DNA from: Kuafuiihalomonas sp050331295
Lineage (GTDB): Bacteria; Myxococcota; Kuafuiibacteriia; Kuafuiibacteriales; Kuafuiibacteriaceae
Reading direction: 5' to 3'
Assembly (NCBI GenBank): GCA_050331295.1
Contig: JBHJGZ010000007.1
Coordinates: forward strand, 62,001-126,000
Length of the DNA stretch: 64,000 nt
This document shows, piece after piece, positions 54,485-63,358 of the stretch. Positions within the stretch are counted from its first letter, which is position 1, and each line of letters begins with the position of its first letter. The notes beneath the pieces are model-generated. The model was not told the DNA's origin, did no database searches, and was given only the letters and a program-made list of their open reading frames with translations. The translations under genes and the position numbers were made by a program.

Positions 54485-54585
54485 AGAAACGCAGGTGGCT
54501 CAAACATCTAGCTCGCACCACGCCCATCGGTGCGGGCTTAAGGCTGCTTTGACTCAGATTCGAGCGCTGGCTACCCCTCTCTTTC

Positions 54586-54942
54586 ATGACATTTCTCAAG
54601 CCCCGGTACTGGGCGACATGCGCCTTTGTGTGGGCTCTGGTCTCCGCATCTGGGTCGGCCACCGCCGCACGCCGCTACGGCGCGGTGCTGCCCGATGAAG
54701 CCAGGCAAGTCGGCACGGATCGGTTCGTGAGCCAGCAAGACTACCAGCGCACCCTCCGATGGTTTCGGCGCGTCTACGGTCAGTCCGACGGCGTCTTCTT
54801 TCGGCCGCTCCATGGTTCGCCTGAAGTCCGCGGCGTGTTCATTCAAAACATCCGTCCAGGCCGAGGGTGGGATGGCATCAATCTGTATGAAGCCCGGTCG
54901 CGGGTTCAGTTCGTCGTCCTTCCCGCCACACGCAAGCCATAA
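54586..54942 (+). CDS. Small secreted protein, unknown
   Basis: A 118-residue protein with a signal peptide (YWATCAFVWALVSASGSATAA, cleavage near residue 28). The mature 90 residues show FVSQQDYQRTLRWFRRVYGQ, EVRGVFIQNIRPGRGWDGINLYEARSRVQFVVLP. No family recognised. It precedes the tRNA pair, ending about 80 bases before them. The start is ATG 54586, divergent from the protease operon. Confidence 0.62.
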   Translation: MTFLKPRYWATCAFVWALVSASGSATAARRYGAVLPDEARQVGTDRFVSQQDYQRTLRWFRRVYGQSDGVFFRPLHGSPEVRGVFIQNIRPGRGWDGINLYEARSRVQFVVLPATRKP

Positions 54943-55020
54943 AAACGTTGTGCTTGACCTGGAACGGCGTATACGCTTCAACGCTGCGCTCGAGCTCGTT
55001 GACAATTGGAAGCTTGCCCC

Positions 55021-55092
55021 TGGGGTATCGTCTAATTGGTAGGACAGCGGATTCTGGTTCCGTCAGTCGGGGTTCGAGTCCCTGTACCCCAA
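55021..55092 (+). tRNA. tRNA-Gln (anticodon CUG)
   Basis: A complete cloverleaf: acceptor stem TGGGGTA pairs with TACCCCA, the D-arm contains AATTGGTAGG, the anticodon stem GCGGA/TCCGT encloses loop TTCTGGT with anticodon CTG, and the T-arm has GGTTCGAGTCC. No CCA is encoded. Discriminator is A at 55092. The 3' end runs into an 11-base direct repeat. Confidence 0.95.
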
Positions 55093-55112
55093 TTGGTGCC
55101 CAATTGGTGCCC
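55091..55112 (+). repeat. 11-base tandem direct repeat after tRNA-Gln
   Basis: AATTGGTGCCC occurs twice head-to-tail (55091-55101 and 55102-55112), and each copy is preceded by CC, giving a CCAATTGG palindrome. It starts at the last two bases of tRNA-Gln and ends five bases before tRNA-Glu. Likely a small duplication in the spacer; it might influence tRNA processing. Confidence 0.7.
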
Positions 55113-55117
55113 TCCAC

Positions 55118-55189
55118 GGCCCTATCGTCTAGCGGTTAGGACGGCGGCCTCTCACGCCGCAGACCGGAGTTCGAGTCTCCGTAGGGTCA
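55118..55189 (+). tRNA. tRNA-Glu (anticodon CUC)
   Basis: A complete cloverleaf: acceptor stem GGCCCTA pairs with TAGGGTC (with one G-T), the anticodon stem GCGGC/GCCGC encloses loop CTCTCAC with anticodon CTC, and the T-arm has GTTCGAGTC. No CCA is encoded. It lies 25 bases after tRNA-Gln, probably in one transcript. Confidence 0.95.
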
Positions 55190-55366
55190 AAGTCAGCTTC
55201 CCGTTGCGCCCAAGTCTTGTTTTCCGGGAGAAATGCGACGAACCGTCCCAAGGACCTCACGCGTTTCGGGTACTGAACACACGTCGTCTCCGGCGAACCG
55301 GCTCGACATTTCGATCGCTTTGGACGGCGGTCGCGCTCCGCAACCCGGGTCAGCCGACGTCCCGCA
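55190..55366. other. Gap between tRNA-Glu and clpX
   Basis: A 177-base gap between a plus-strand tRNA and the end of a minus-strand gene. A weak TCCCG/CGGGA inverted pair near 55200-55240 is the only structure seen, and no U-rich terminator follows. Confidence 0.35.
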
Positions 55367-56620
55367 TCATGCGGTCTTCTGATCGTCCTCGTAAATCAGG
55401 ATGGGGGGCTCGCCTTTTTCGATCACCTCTCGCGTAATTCTGCACTCCTTCACGCCGGGCAGAAACGGGACCTCGTACATGATGTCCAGCATCTGATTCT
55501 CGAGAATCGACCGCATGCCTCGAGCTCCCGATTCGCGTCGGATGGCCTCCTGGGCGATGGCTTCCAGCGCCGAGCGCGTGAAAGACAGCTTGACGCCCTC
55601 CAGCGCGAAAAGCTTCTTGTATTGCTTGACGAGGGCATTCTTCGGTTCGGTGAGGATGGTGACCAGGTCATCCACCGTGAGGTCGTTCAGCGTGGCGATG
55701 ATGGGCAATCGACCCACGAACTCCGGAATCAGTCCAAATTTGGTGAGGTCTTCGCTTTCCACTCGACTGAGGACCTGCCCCACTCGTTCCTTTTTCTTGG
55801 CCTGGATCGAGGCGTCGAAGCCGATCCCCGAGCGTCCGATCCGACGCCCGATCACTTGATCGAGACCGACAAATGCACCACCGGCCATGAACAGGATGTT
55901 GGAGGTGTCCACCTGAACGTATTCTTGATGGGCATACTTCTTGGTCCCGCGAGGCGCCACACTGCATTTGGTGCCTTCGAGGAGCTTCAAGAGGCCTTGC
56001 TGCACGCCTTCCCCCGAAACGTCGCGAGTCGCCGATGGATTGTCGCCTTTTCGAGCAACCTTATCCACTTCATCGATGTAGACGATCCCTTTTTGGGCCC
56101 GCTCGATGTCGTTATCGGCCGCCGCGAGAAGGTTTTGAATGATCGACTCGACGTCTTCCCCGACGTACCCCGCCTCGGTGAGGGTGGTGGCATCTGCCAC
56201 CGTGAACGGCACCTTGAGAAAACGGGCCAACGACTGGGCCAGCAGGGTCTTGCCGGTTCCGGTCGGCCCTATCAATAGAATGTTGGACTTTTGAATCTCG
56301 ATGGCATCCGAGTGCTCCCGAAGGCTGATTCGCTTATAGTGATTGTATACCGCTACGGACAGAACCTTCTTGGCGTACTCTTGACCAATCACATACTCGT
56401 CGAGAAACGTCTTGATCTCGGTAGGAGGAGGAATGCGCTCTTTGGGGCCGAGCGCACTATCTTTCATTCGCTCTTCGGCGATGATATCATTACAGAGCCG
56501 GATGCACTCGTCACAGATATAGACCGTGGGCCCCGCTATGAGTTTTTTGACTTCCCGCTGACTCTTTCCACAAAACGAGCAGGAAAGATTGATGTTGCGG
56601 CTATCGCGGCTCCTGGGCAC
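55367..56620 (-). CDS. clpX: ATP-dependent Clp protease ATP-binding subunit ClpX
   Basis: AAA+ unfoldase of 417 residues that feeds ClpP. The N-terminal zinc finger has Cys 14, 17, 36 and 39 (CSFC, CDEC). Walker A is GPTGTGKT near residue 118, Walker B is IVYIDEVDK, and the pore and IGF-loop elements GYVGED and IGFDA are present. The start is a GTG at 56620. No clpP is within the window; in many bacteria it lies directly upstream, but here the next gene upstream is a CDGSH protein. Confidence 0.95.
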   Translation of the reverse strand: MPRSRDSRNINLSCSFCGKSQREVKKLIAGPTVYICDECIRLCNDIIAEERMKDSALGPKERIPPPTEIKTFLDEYVIGQEYAKKVLSVAVYNHYKRISLREHSDAIEIQKSNILLIGPTGTGKTLLAQSLARFLKVPFTVADATTLTEAGYVGEDVESIIQNLLAAADNDIERAQKGIVYIDEVDKVARKGDNPSATRDVSGEGVQQGLLKLLEGTKCSVAPRGTKKYAHQEYVQVDTSNILFMAGGAFVGLDQVIGRRIGRSGIGFDASIQAKKKERVGQVLSRVESEDLTKFGLIPEFVGRLPIIATLNDLTVDDLVTILTEPKNALVKQYKKLFALEGVKLSFTRSALEAIAQEAIRRESGARGMRSILENQMLDIMYEVPFLPGVKECRITREVIEKGEPPILIYEDDQKTA

Positions 56621-56710
56621 CGAAGGAAGATAGCGGCGTACCTGCCCTGCGACAACGAGTACCGCAGCCGAGGCGTTCGGGAACGGCCCATATCGGGAAC
56701 ATCCCTGGGC

Positions 56711-56899
56711 CTAGGCCGACTCGAACCCAATCTTGGAATGCGTCCCGTCACAGAATGGCTTGTTCGTCGACGCGCCGCAGCGACAGAGCGCCGCCTTCTT
56801 GCCGGCCTCCACCTCGTGCTTGGCCCCGTCGGGTCCAACCACGGTGAGCGGCCCATCCACCAAATAGGGTCCATTGGCGGTGAAACGGATCTCGGTCAT
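56711..56899 (-). CDS. CDGSH iron-sulfur domain protein
   Basis: A 62-residue protein with one CDGSH motif, LCRCGASTNKPFCDGTH, which binds a [2Fe-2S] cluster through three Cys and one His. ATG at 56899 (MTEIRFTANGPYLVDG) is chosen; a longer in-frame start at 56935 adds 12 residues without similarity. Small CDGSH proteins are thought to act in redox or iron-sulfur trafficking. It is between clpX and the PPSR gene. Confidence 0.92.
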   Translation of the reverse strand: MTEIRFTANGPYLVDGPLTVVGPDGAKHEVEAGKKAALCRCGASTNKPFCDGTHSKIGFESA

Positions 56900-56997
56900 G
56901 GCCCCGCTTCTGCCTAGGAAGCCGGAGGAGACCAATACGTATTTACCCTAGAAATCCTCACCCCGCGGGAAGACAATTTGGCTTGCGCAACCCGCGC

Positions 56998-57822
56998 CTA
57001 GGTCCGGCGGCTCCTGGCTTGTCGTTCCTTCATGATCCGCTCCATCTCGGCGGCGGTCTCCTCAACCGCCCGGCTCGATGTGTCCACCACTGGCCAGGTC
57101 GGATTGCGGGCGTAGAACTCCCGACACCAGCGAAGCTCGCGTGCGATGTGCTCCCGCGCCGCGTACTCCGCGTCCGGGGGCAGGCCGAGGGCCTTCAATC
57201 GCTGATGCCGGACCCGGACCAGCGAGTTCAGGTCGATGATCAGGGCGTAGACCTTCTCCTGGTCGATGTCGAAGAGCTCCTTGGGGGGCGCGATTTCGGG
57301 CACCAGCGGCACGTTGGCCACCCGATAACCCTTGTGGGCCAGGTACATGGAGAGCGGCGTCTTGGAAGTCCGGGAGAGCCCGACGAGCACCATGTCGGCC
57401 CGCGAGAGATTCTGAAGCGACTGACCATCGTCACTCTTGACCGCAAACTCCACCGCTTCGATCCGTTTGAAATACTCGGCATCCATTTGATGCTTGGTGC
57501 CGGGGCTGAGAAGCGGCTGAGCTCCCAGGAACAGGCCCAGCTTGACCACCAGGCCGCCGATGAGATCGGCGGCTTCGAGCCCTTGGCCCTCGGCCAGGCC
57601 TTGCAGATGTGAACGGTGCTCCGGGTCGATGATGGTGTACAAGACGAATGCGTTTTCGCGGGCCGCCTCCGTCATGATCTCCGTGATCTCGACGCGAGAC
57701 CGCACACGGGTGAAGATCTCGGTGCTCACCTCAACGCCGCGGAACTGAGTCAAGGCGGCTTTCACCACCTTTTCCCCGGTTTCTCCGGTGCCGTCGGCCA
57801 GGATATAGATGCGGCGGGTCAT
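56998..57822 (-). CDS. ppsR: PPDK / PEP synthase regulatory protein (DUF299)
   Basis: Bifunctional kinase/pyrophosphorylase that inactivates and reactivates phosphoenolpyruvate synthase or pyruvate phosphate dikinase by phosphorylation. The 274-residue protein begins MTRRIYILADGTGETGEKVVKAAL and shows the P-loop-like GLSRTSKTPLSMYLAHKGYRVANVPL. ATG at 57822 is chosen over one nine codons upstream. Neither ppsA nor ppdK is in the window, so its target is encoded elsewhere. Confidence 0.9.
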   Translation of the reverse strand: MTRRIYILADGTGETGEKVVKAALTQFRGVEVSTEIFTRVRSRVEITEIMTEAARENAFVLYTIIDPEHRSHLQGLAEGQGLEAADLIGGLVVKLGLFLGAQPLLSPGTKHQMDAEYFKRIEAVEFAVKSDDGQSLQNLSRADMVLVGLSRTSKTPLSMYLAHKGYRVANVPLVPEIAPPKELFDIDQEKVYALIIDLNSLVRVRHQRLKALGLPPDAEYAAREHIARELRWCREFYARNPTWPVVDTSSRAVEETAAEMERIMKERQARSRRT

Positions 57823-57912
57823 GGTCCGGGTGTTGGCCGTCCGGACCATGGAGTCAAATCGCGCCCAGCCTTCAGTCGGGACCGAACGGCGTCGGAACGC
57901 GGTCCGGAACCC

Positions 57913-58776
57913 CTAAGCGTTTTCACGCAAGGTGGCGGCCACGGCGGGGTCTCGACCGGGCACCGCGGGGGTGGAGGCCGCTCGGCGTGCCGCCCACCGA
58001 TAGAGGCCGACACCGGCCAGAAAGACCGGGATGGACAGGGCCTGGGACGTCGACAACGGCCCGAAGCTCCCCCGCCCCGGATCTCCCCGAAAGGCCTCGG
58101 TGGCAAACCGGGCCAAGCCATAGATCATCAGGAGCAGGGCGAGGTTTTGGCCGTCGAATCGTCGGCGCCCAAACCAAGCCCACAACAGACCCCCTCCGAT
58201 CAGGCCGACCGCGGCGTCGTAGAGCTGCGTCGGATGGACCGACTGCCCATGGGTGGCGGGGAAGATCACGCCCCACGGCATATCCGTGGGTATTCCGTAG
58301 CAGCAGCCCGAACAGAAGCAGCCGAGCCGGCCCAGAAAGGCGCCCAGGAGCACCGCGGGCGCAAACGCGTCCGCATACAGCAGTCCATTCAGGTGAGGTC
58401 GCCGCCGAAAGTAGACCGCGGCCGTGCCGAGGGCCCCCAGCATGCCGCCGTACCAGACATAGCCCCCCTCCCCCAGGCGGAAGGGGTGCCACGGGTCGTG
58501 ACGAAGAAGCTCCCAGACCGACGTCACTACCGTTCCATCCGGGAGGACATGACCCGGTGCTTCGAACAGAACGTGACCCAGTTTGGCGCCGATCAAGCTA
58601 GCGATGAGCATCACGATGAACAGGTCGATGACCTGACGCCGTTCGAGATTGGGCGCATGCGGCCGCGGCTCGGCCGTCAGCGACAGAACGACTCCAAGGG
58701 CCGCAAGATAACCTGCCGTCATCAAAATGGCATATGTGGGGAGCGCCAGCCCGAACAAGGTCAAGGTCGGGAGCAT
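57913..58776 (-). CDS. lgt: Prolipoprotein diacylglyceryl transferase
   Basis: Integral membrane enzyme that adds a diacylglyceryl group to lipobox Cys of prolipoproteins. The 287-residue protein has about seven membrane helices, YVWYGGMLGAL, the signature GRLGCFCSGCCYGIPTD with the essential Arg, and HPTQLYDA. This enzyme would process the lipoprotein encoded at 34183. Start ATG 58776. Confidence 0.93.
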   Translation of the reverse strand: MLPTLTLFGLALPTYAILMTAGYLAALGVVLSLTAEPRPHAPNLERRQVIDLFIVMLIASLIGAKLGHVLFEAPGHVLPDGTVVTSVWELLRHDPWHPFRLGEGGYVWYGGMLGALGTAAVYFRRRPHLNGLLYADAFAPAVLLGAFLGRLGCFCSGCCYGIPTDMPWGVIFPATHGQSVHPTQLYDAAVGLIGGGLLWAWFGRRRFDGQNLALLLMIYGLARFATEAFRGDPGRGSFGPLSTSQALSIPVFLAGVGLYRWAARRAASTPAVPGRDPAVAATLRENA

Positions 58777-58829
58777 GGCATGAGAACATCACGACCCTGC
58801 ACTGCTGCCAAGTGACTGAGGGCTCGTAC

Positions 58830-59633
58830 CTAGGGCACCTGGGACCGAAGGCGATGCAACGTTTGGAGGAACGCTTCAACCTCGGTGGGACCGTCCACCC
58901 AAAAGCGTGCGGCGGTGTCGGCTCGAAGCGCAGGGTCGTCCATCACCCGAATCGTCAGAGCAGACGGTGGCAGAACCCGAAACACGTCCTCATCGGTGGT
59001 ATCGTCGCCTATGTAGATGGGAAGGGCATCAGGCATGAGTCTTTGGAGCAGGTTCGCAAAGGCTCGTCCCTTATCGAACCCCTCCGGCCTCGCCTCGATC
59101 ACGCGCTTGCCCACCATCACGTGAAAGCCAGGAGGGGTCGCGCGGTGAAAGGCGGCCTGCACCTCCGATTCGGCGGCAGGAACCAATCGACGAGTGTGGA
59201 GGGTCAGCGCGATCTGCTTGTCTTCGAGCCGAGCCTCCGGATGCACACGGCGGAGGGCAGCGATCTCGCTGCGCAATGGATTCAACGCTCGGGAAGTCGC
59301 TTCGACGTCCAGCTCTGGGGGGGGTCTGGGGACCCCTCCCGGAGCGGCCTGCTGCATCCCGTGACGTCCGATCACCCACAGGCTTCGCGCCACCGGAAAG
59401 ACGCGGGCCAGGTCCGCGATGGAGCGTCCGGTGACCACCGCCACCAGATTGCGTGGGTCCGACTGCAAGTCCCCCACGGTCCGACGAATCGACTCCGTGG
59501 CCACCGCCTTCTCTGGCGTGTCCACGATCGGGGCCAACGTGCCGTCGTAGTCCAGCCCTATGGCCAGGCGCGGCACCGAAGGCAGCGAGGCCCAGAGTTG
59601 ATCTTCCTCGACCGATAGATGGACAGCCGCCAT
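58830..59633 (-). CDS. otsB: Trehalose-phosphatase
   Basis: HAD-family phosphatase of 267 residues that converts trehalose-6-phosphate into trehalose. Motif I is LDYDGTLAP with the nucleophile Asp, motif II is VVTGRS, and motif IV is IYIGDDTTDEDVF; the cap has VIEARPEGFDKGRA. ATG at 59633 lies two bases after the otsA stop. Together with otsA this is the OtsAB trehalose pathway, used as compatible solute or reserve. Confidence 0.93.
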   Translation of the reverse strand: MAAVHLSVEEDQLWASLPSVPRLAIGLDYDGTLAPIVDTPEKAVATESIRRTVGDLQSDPRNLVAVVTGRSIADLARVFPVARSLWVIGRHGMQQAAPGGVPRPPPELDVEATSRALNPLRSEIAALRRVHPEARLEDKQIALTLHTRRLVPAAESEVQAAFHRATPPGFHVMVGKRVIEARPEGFDKGRAFANLLQRLMPDALPIYIGDDTTDEDVFRVLPPSALTIRVMDDPALRADTAARFWVDGPTEVEAFLQTLHRLRSQVP

Positions 59634-59635
59634 CG

Positions 59636-61096
59636 TCAGCCTCGGGCCGCCGCATCGGCCACGGGCGCGGGCGGGCCGAGTTCGGCCGCATCGGAAATGA
59701 TGGATTCGACCCAGGCGTGGATATCGTATCGTTCGACCCGGTCTCGCATGGTCTTCATGCGACGTTGTCGTTCTTCGGGGGCCATGGTGAGGGCCCATTC
59801 GAGGGCGACGGCCATATCCTGAATGGAATAGGGGTTCACCAAGAGTGCACCATCGAGTTCCGCAGCCGCGCCCGCGAACTCGGAGAGCACCAACACGCCA
59901 TCATCGTCTACGTGGCAGGCGACGTACTCCTTCGCCACCAGATTCATACCGTCTCGGAGCGGAGTAATGAACGCAATATCGGCGGCGCGGTAATAGGCCA
60001 CCAGCTGCTCTCGCGGCAATCCACGGTAGATGTAGATCACGGGTGCCCAGCCGGCATCGCTGTACTTGCCGTTCACACGACCTACCGTTTCGTCCACCAG
60101 CCGCTTGAGTTCTTCGTACTCCTTCACCTGGGTCCGGCTGGGCACCGCGATCTGAATGAAGGTCACCTTGCCCCGGAAGTGGGGGTAAAACTCGAACAGC
60201 CGCTCGATGGCGTAAAGCCTCTCCAAGATGCCCTTCGAATAGTCCAGCCGGTCCACCCCGAGAATGATCTTTTCGGCACCGACGTTCTCGCGGAGCTTCG
60301 GGATCCGCTCTTCGCATCGCGGTCCCTCCGCCAGTCCGACAAACTCCGAATACTCGATGCCGATGGGGTAGGCACGGACCTCGATGCTGCGGTTTTGCCA
60401 GCGAACCCGTCCGGAGCCGAGGTCCACGTCGGCCCCGAGCACGCCGAAGCACGCATCGAGAAAGTTTCGGACGTAGGTCTCGGTGTGAAAGCCGATCAGG
60501 TCCGAACCCAACATTCCCAGAAGGATCTCCCGTCGCCAGGGTAGAATTCGGAATACCTGCTCGGCCGGAAACGGGATGTGGAGGAAGAATGCTATGGGGT
60601 TGCGCCTTCGGCTGCGTTCGCGGACCAACCGCGGAAGCAAACAGAAGTGATAGTCATGGATCCATATGACGTCCTGGTCGGATTCTTCCTCCAGGACCGC
60701 CTCCGCGAAACGCTGGTTGACGTCCAGATAGGACGCCCAGTTGGGCTCGGCAAAGTGGCATCGGTCCACGAAGTAGTGGCAAAGGGGCCACAGGGCACGA
60801 TTCGAGAAGCCTCGATAATAGCTCTCCACCTCGTCCTCGCTCAGCGGGACCTGCCGCAGGATGAATCGCGGCGCCTCGGACGGCACCTCTTGCCTCCGAG
60901 CATCCCCTTCGGGTTCCCATGCGATCCAGACGCCGCCGCAGCTTCGCATCACCGGCGTGAGGGCGGTGACAAGACCGCCGGCCCGGATCTGGTACTGAAG
61001 CGAACCCCCCGGTCCCTGACTGATGACGTACGGCTCCCGATTGCTGACCGTCACCAGGCGGCGCGATGCCAACAAACTCTTGGTTTTTCGCTCCAT
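59636..61096 (-). CDS. otsA: Trehalose-6-phosphate synthase
   Basis: GT20 glycosyltransferase of 486 residues that makes trehalose-6-phosphate from UDP- or ADP-glucose and glucose-6-phosphate. SNREPYV near the N-terminus, the WIHDYHFCLLP loop, HIPFPAEQVFR, VDRLDYSKGI and TPLRDGMNLVAKEYVAC are family hallmarks. Start ATG 61096, 12 bases after the RibD-like gene; otsB follows. Expression with glgC elsewhere suggests dual carbon storage. Confidence 0.94.
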   Translation of the reverse strand: MERKTKSLLASRRLVTVSNREPYVISQGPGGSLQYQIRAGGLVTALTPVMRSCGGVWIAWEPEGDARRQEVPSEAPRFILRQVPLSEDEVESYYRGFSNRALWPLCHYFVDRCHFAEPNWASYLDVNQRFAEAVLEEESDQDVIWIHDYHFCLLPRLVRERSRRRNPIAFFLHIPFPAEQVFRILPWRREILLGMLGSDLIGFHTETYVRNFLDACFGVLGADVDLGSGRVRWQNRSIEVRAYPIGIEYSEFVGLAEGPRCEERIPKLRENVGAEKIILGVDRLDYSKGILERLYAIERLFEFYPHFRGKVTFIQIAVPSRTQVKEYEELKRLVDETVGRVNGKYSDAGWAPVIYIYRGLPREQLVAYYRAADIAFITPLRDGMNLVAKEYVACHVDDDGVLVLSEFAGAAAELDGALLVNPYSIQDMAVALEWALTMAPEERQRRMKTMRDRVERYDIHAWVESIISDAAELGPPAPVADAAARG

Positions 61097-61108
61097 GCGC
61101 CGACGTTA

Positions 61109-61870
61109 TCAGGATTCGTTCGCGTCCAGGACATCCAAGGCGTGGGCCATGGCCCCCACGTCTCCGCCCACCGCTAGTCGGGTCAACCCGGCCTGGGCCA
61201 GCTGTCGAAGCGCGTCGCGAAACCCTGCGGGTGTGGACGCCGGTTCTGGCAGCCAAAACACCCGATCCGCGGCGGCGGCCCCGATCGCTCGGCGCTCGGT
61301 TTCGAAGGCCCACACTTCCCGAAAGTATGGGCCGGCCGAAACATGAACTTCGTCCCGATCGATCTGTCGCGTCCACACGCCATCGAACCGATCAAGGTGT
61401 GCATCCGGTTCGCCCACCTGAGTGATATGCGGCCGCCCGAGGCGGATGCGGGAAAAGAATCCAGCGTTGACGGCGCGGCCTCGCTCCTCCAACAGGCCGA
61501 GCGACACGTCGATGCCCGCATTCCGAAGGCGCGTCACGCCGGAGCCGTTCACCCGAGGGTCCGGATCGGTCACGCTCACCACCACCCGGGCGACACCGGC
61601 TCGAATGAGAGCATCCGTACAGGGTGGGGTCTCACCCCAGTGACAGCAGGGCTCGAGCGAACAGTACACCGCCGACCCACGGGCTCGTTCGCCTGCCTCT
61701 TCGAGGGCCACCACTTCAGCGTGGGGACGACCGCGTGGCTGCGTCTGGCCCTGACCGACGACCTCTCCATCTCGTACAACCAGCGCACCGACGGAGGGAT
61801 TGGGCCAAACCGAACCCAGACCCGCTTCCGCCAAGTCGAGAGCCATGCTCATGAAGCGCCGGTCGGACAC
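61109..61870 (-). CDS. RibD-like deaminase with shortened reductase region
   Basis: A 253-residue protein. Residues 1-145 are a canonical RibD-type cytidine-deaminase fold: PNPSVGALVV, the zinc site HAEVVALEEAG (His50, Glu52) and SLEPCCHWGETPPCTDAL (Cys75, Cys84). The remaining 105 residues do not match the RibD reductase domain, which normally adds about 210 residues; only GRPHITQV faintly resembles its start. So it may be a deaminase-only enzyme with a different tail, or a decayed RibD. GTG at 61870 is chosen; ATG 61852 or 61846 are alternatives. Confidence 0.8.
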   Translation of the reverse strand: MSDRRFMSMALDLAEAGLGSVWPNPSVGALVVRDGEVVGQGQTQPRGRPHAEVVALEEAGERARGSAVYCSLEPCCHWGETPPCTDALIRAGVARVVVSVTDPDPRVNGSGVTRLRNAGIDVSLGLLEERGRAVNAGFFSRIRLGRPHITQVGEPDAHLDRFDGVWTRQIDRDEVHVSAGPYFREVWAFETERRAIGAAAADRVFWLPEPASTPAGFRDALRQLAQAGLTRLAVGGDVGAMAHALDVLDANES

Positions 61871-61945
61871 CGGCAGAACGCTACTCTGGAAACCTTCGGA
61901 GAAGAAGGAGTTGCGTCTGTCGCTTGGAAGCGGCTGATTGCGTGG

Positions 61946-62626
61946 GTGCGGGTCGCGGTGAAGATTTGCGGTTTCGTTCGGCCCCGTGACGTGGAAACCG
62001 CGCTCGAGCTGGACATCGACGCCATCGGGATCATGCTGGACCCCTGCGTGCGACAGGTCTCCCCGACCGCAGCCCGACAGCTGCTGCGGGTGGCGCAGGG
62101 GAGCCACGTACTCAAGGTGGCCGTGACGGGGCGGATATCCGCGGACGCCATCGAACCGTTGGTGGAGATGGGCTTTGATATCGTGCAGGCTGTATTGACG
62201 GCCGATGAATTCGCTCGGACCGAGCGAGAGGTGTCGGTCCTGCCGGTGGTCTTCGATGGCCCAGAGGCGGAAGCCCGGAGTCGGGCGCTCCTCCGCACGT
62301 GGAACGCGACCGAACCTCGCGCCGAGTCTCCGTTGGGCCGGCTGAACTTGGACGGCGCAGCGGGTGGAGGTCGCGGCCTCCGAGTCGACGACGCCTTGGC
62401 GCTGCGGCTGGCATCGCAAACCCGACTGATGCTTTCGGGGGGCCTCACGCCGGAGAACGTGGCGCCCATCGTCTCGAAGGTTCGGCCGGTGGCGGTGGAC
62501 GTCACCTCGGCCACCGAGTCCGACATCGGGGTCAAGGACCCGATGCGAATCCGCCGCTTCGTGGAGGCCGTTCGGCTGGGGGAAGCCTCGAACTCGACGT
62601 CCGACGTCTGCGATCACATGGGATGA
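61946..62626 (+). CDS. TrpF-like phosphoribosylanthranilate isomerase family protein, divergent
   Basis: A 226-residue TIM-barrel protein resembling TrpF. VKICGFVRPRDV carries the catalytic Cys, and LNLDGAAGGGRG holds an Asp in the position of the general acid. LMLSGGLTPENV and the VDVTSATESDIGVKD phosphate loop fit the family. However the usual VQLHG strand is replaced by VQAVLTADEF, and the second half of the barrel is short. It may be a divergent TrpF or a paralog with another isomerase role. GTG at 61946 is chosen; divergent from the RibD-like gene by 75 bases. Confidence 0.75.
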   Translation: MRVAVKICGFVRPRDVETALELDIDAIGIMLDPCVRQVSPTAARQLLRVAQGSHVLKVAVTGRISADAIEPLVEMGFDIVQAVLTADEFARTEREVSVLPVVFDGPEAEARSRALLRTWNATEPRAESPLGRLNLDGAAGGGRGLRVDDALALRLASQTRLMLSGGLTPENVAPIVSKVRPVAVDVTSATESDIGVKDPMRIRRFVEAVRLGEASNSTSDVCDHMG

Positions 62627-62665
62627 AGCGGTGACGTCCTGACGCGCCTCATTTAGCCTCACTCC

Positions 62666-63358
62666 ATGCTGCGAATGGTGCTGGCCCTCTCTACCTGCCT
62701 CCTGACCATACCCTTGGCTTTCGGCGAGACCGAAGCCTCATCGGAAGCCGACGCGAGGAGTACGGAAATCGCGGTCACCGAAGACGCTGACGGAAGGGTG
62801 CAGGTCGAGGTCAGCCTCCCTCTCGGTGCGATCGAAGTCGCCGACCACATTCGGCGAGAGTTGTCGTCCGCCCAGGTGATCGTCGACGGACAAAACATCT
62901 GGGTCGAAGGCGTCGATGGCGCCCAGATCCGAGCGGCGCTTCGAAGTCTCGATGTAGAGCCTCAGCTGGACGACGTCGATCGCCTGCTGGCCACCGTTCG
63001 CGAGATATCAGCCATCGAAGCGAATCGAGAGGAACAGATCGAGGATATGCCGAGTGTGGACGGCCCTCTTCTCACTGCAACCGTCCGGACCATTCAGCGT
63101 CAGCGCTTTCCGCTGGTCTTCATCGGCCTCGACGTGGTCGACGCCCCCGAAGGGGCCCCGGTTCAGGCCCAGGACCGCATCGTCGTCTTGCCGCGGGTAC
63201 ACTCCCAGAACGGGCTGGTGGACCCGGACGACCGGGCATCCAAGCTCAATGTCGGTGCGTGGTACGCGAAGGTCGGAGACACGGTGGAGCTGGTCCTCGA
63301 ACCGCAACCCGACAACCGGAACATCTATGTCGCAGCCATGCTTCGCCGGGTCAGGTGA
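62666..63358 (+). CDS. Secreted protein of unknown function
   Basis: A 230-residue exported protein with a signal peptide (MLRMVLALSTCLLTIPLAFG). The mature part is acidic, alternating helix and strand: VTEDADGRVQVEVSLPLGAIEVADHIR near 40-65 and RFPLVFIGLDVVDAPEGAPVQAQDRIVVLPRV around 145. It ends in a compact LNVGAWYAKVGDTVELVLEPQPDNRNIYVAAMLRRVR. No family recognised. The 3' end overlaps the convergent EAL gene by eight bases. Confidence 0.65.
   Translation: MLRMVLALSTCLLTIPLAFGETEASSEADARSTEIAVTEDADGRVQVEVSLPLGAIEVADHIRRELSSAQVIVDGQNIWVEGVDGAQIRAALRSLDVEPQLDDVDRLLATVREISAIEANREEQIEDMPSVDGPLLTATVRTIQRQRFPLVFIGLDVVDAPEGAPVQAQDRIVVLPRVHSQNGLVDPDDRASKLNVGAWYAKVGDTVELVLEPQPDNRNIYVAAMLRRVR

Noticed and set aside
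55091..55112. Possible attachment site at the tRNA-Gln 3' end
   Set aside because: The duplicated 11 bases are tandem, with no integrase, no flanking element and only two bases of the tRNA included.
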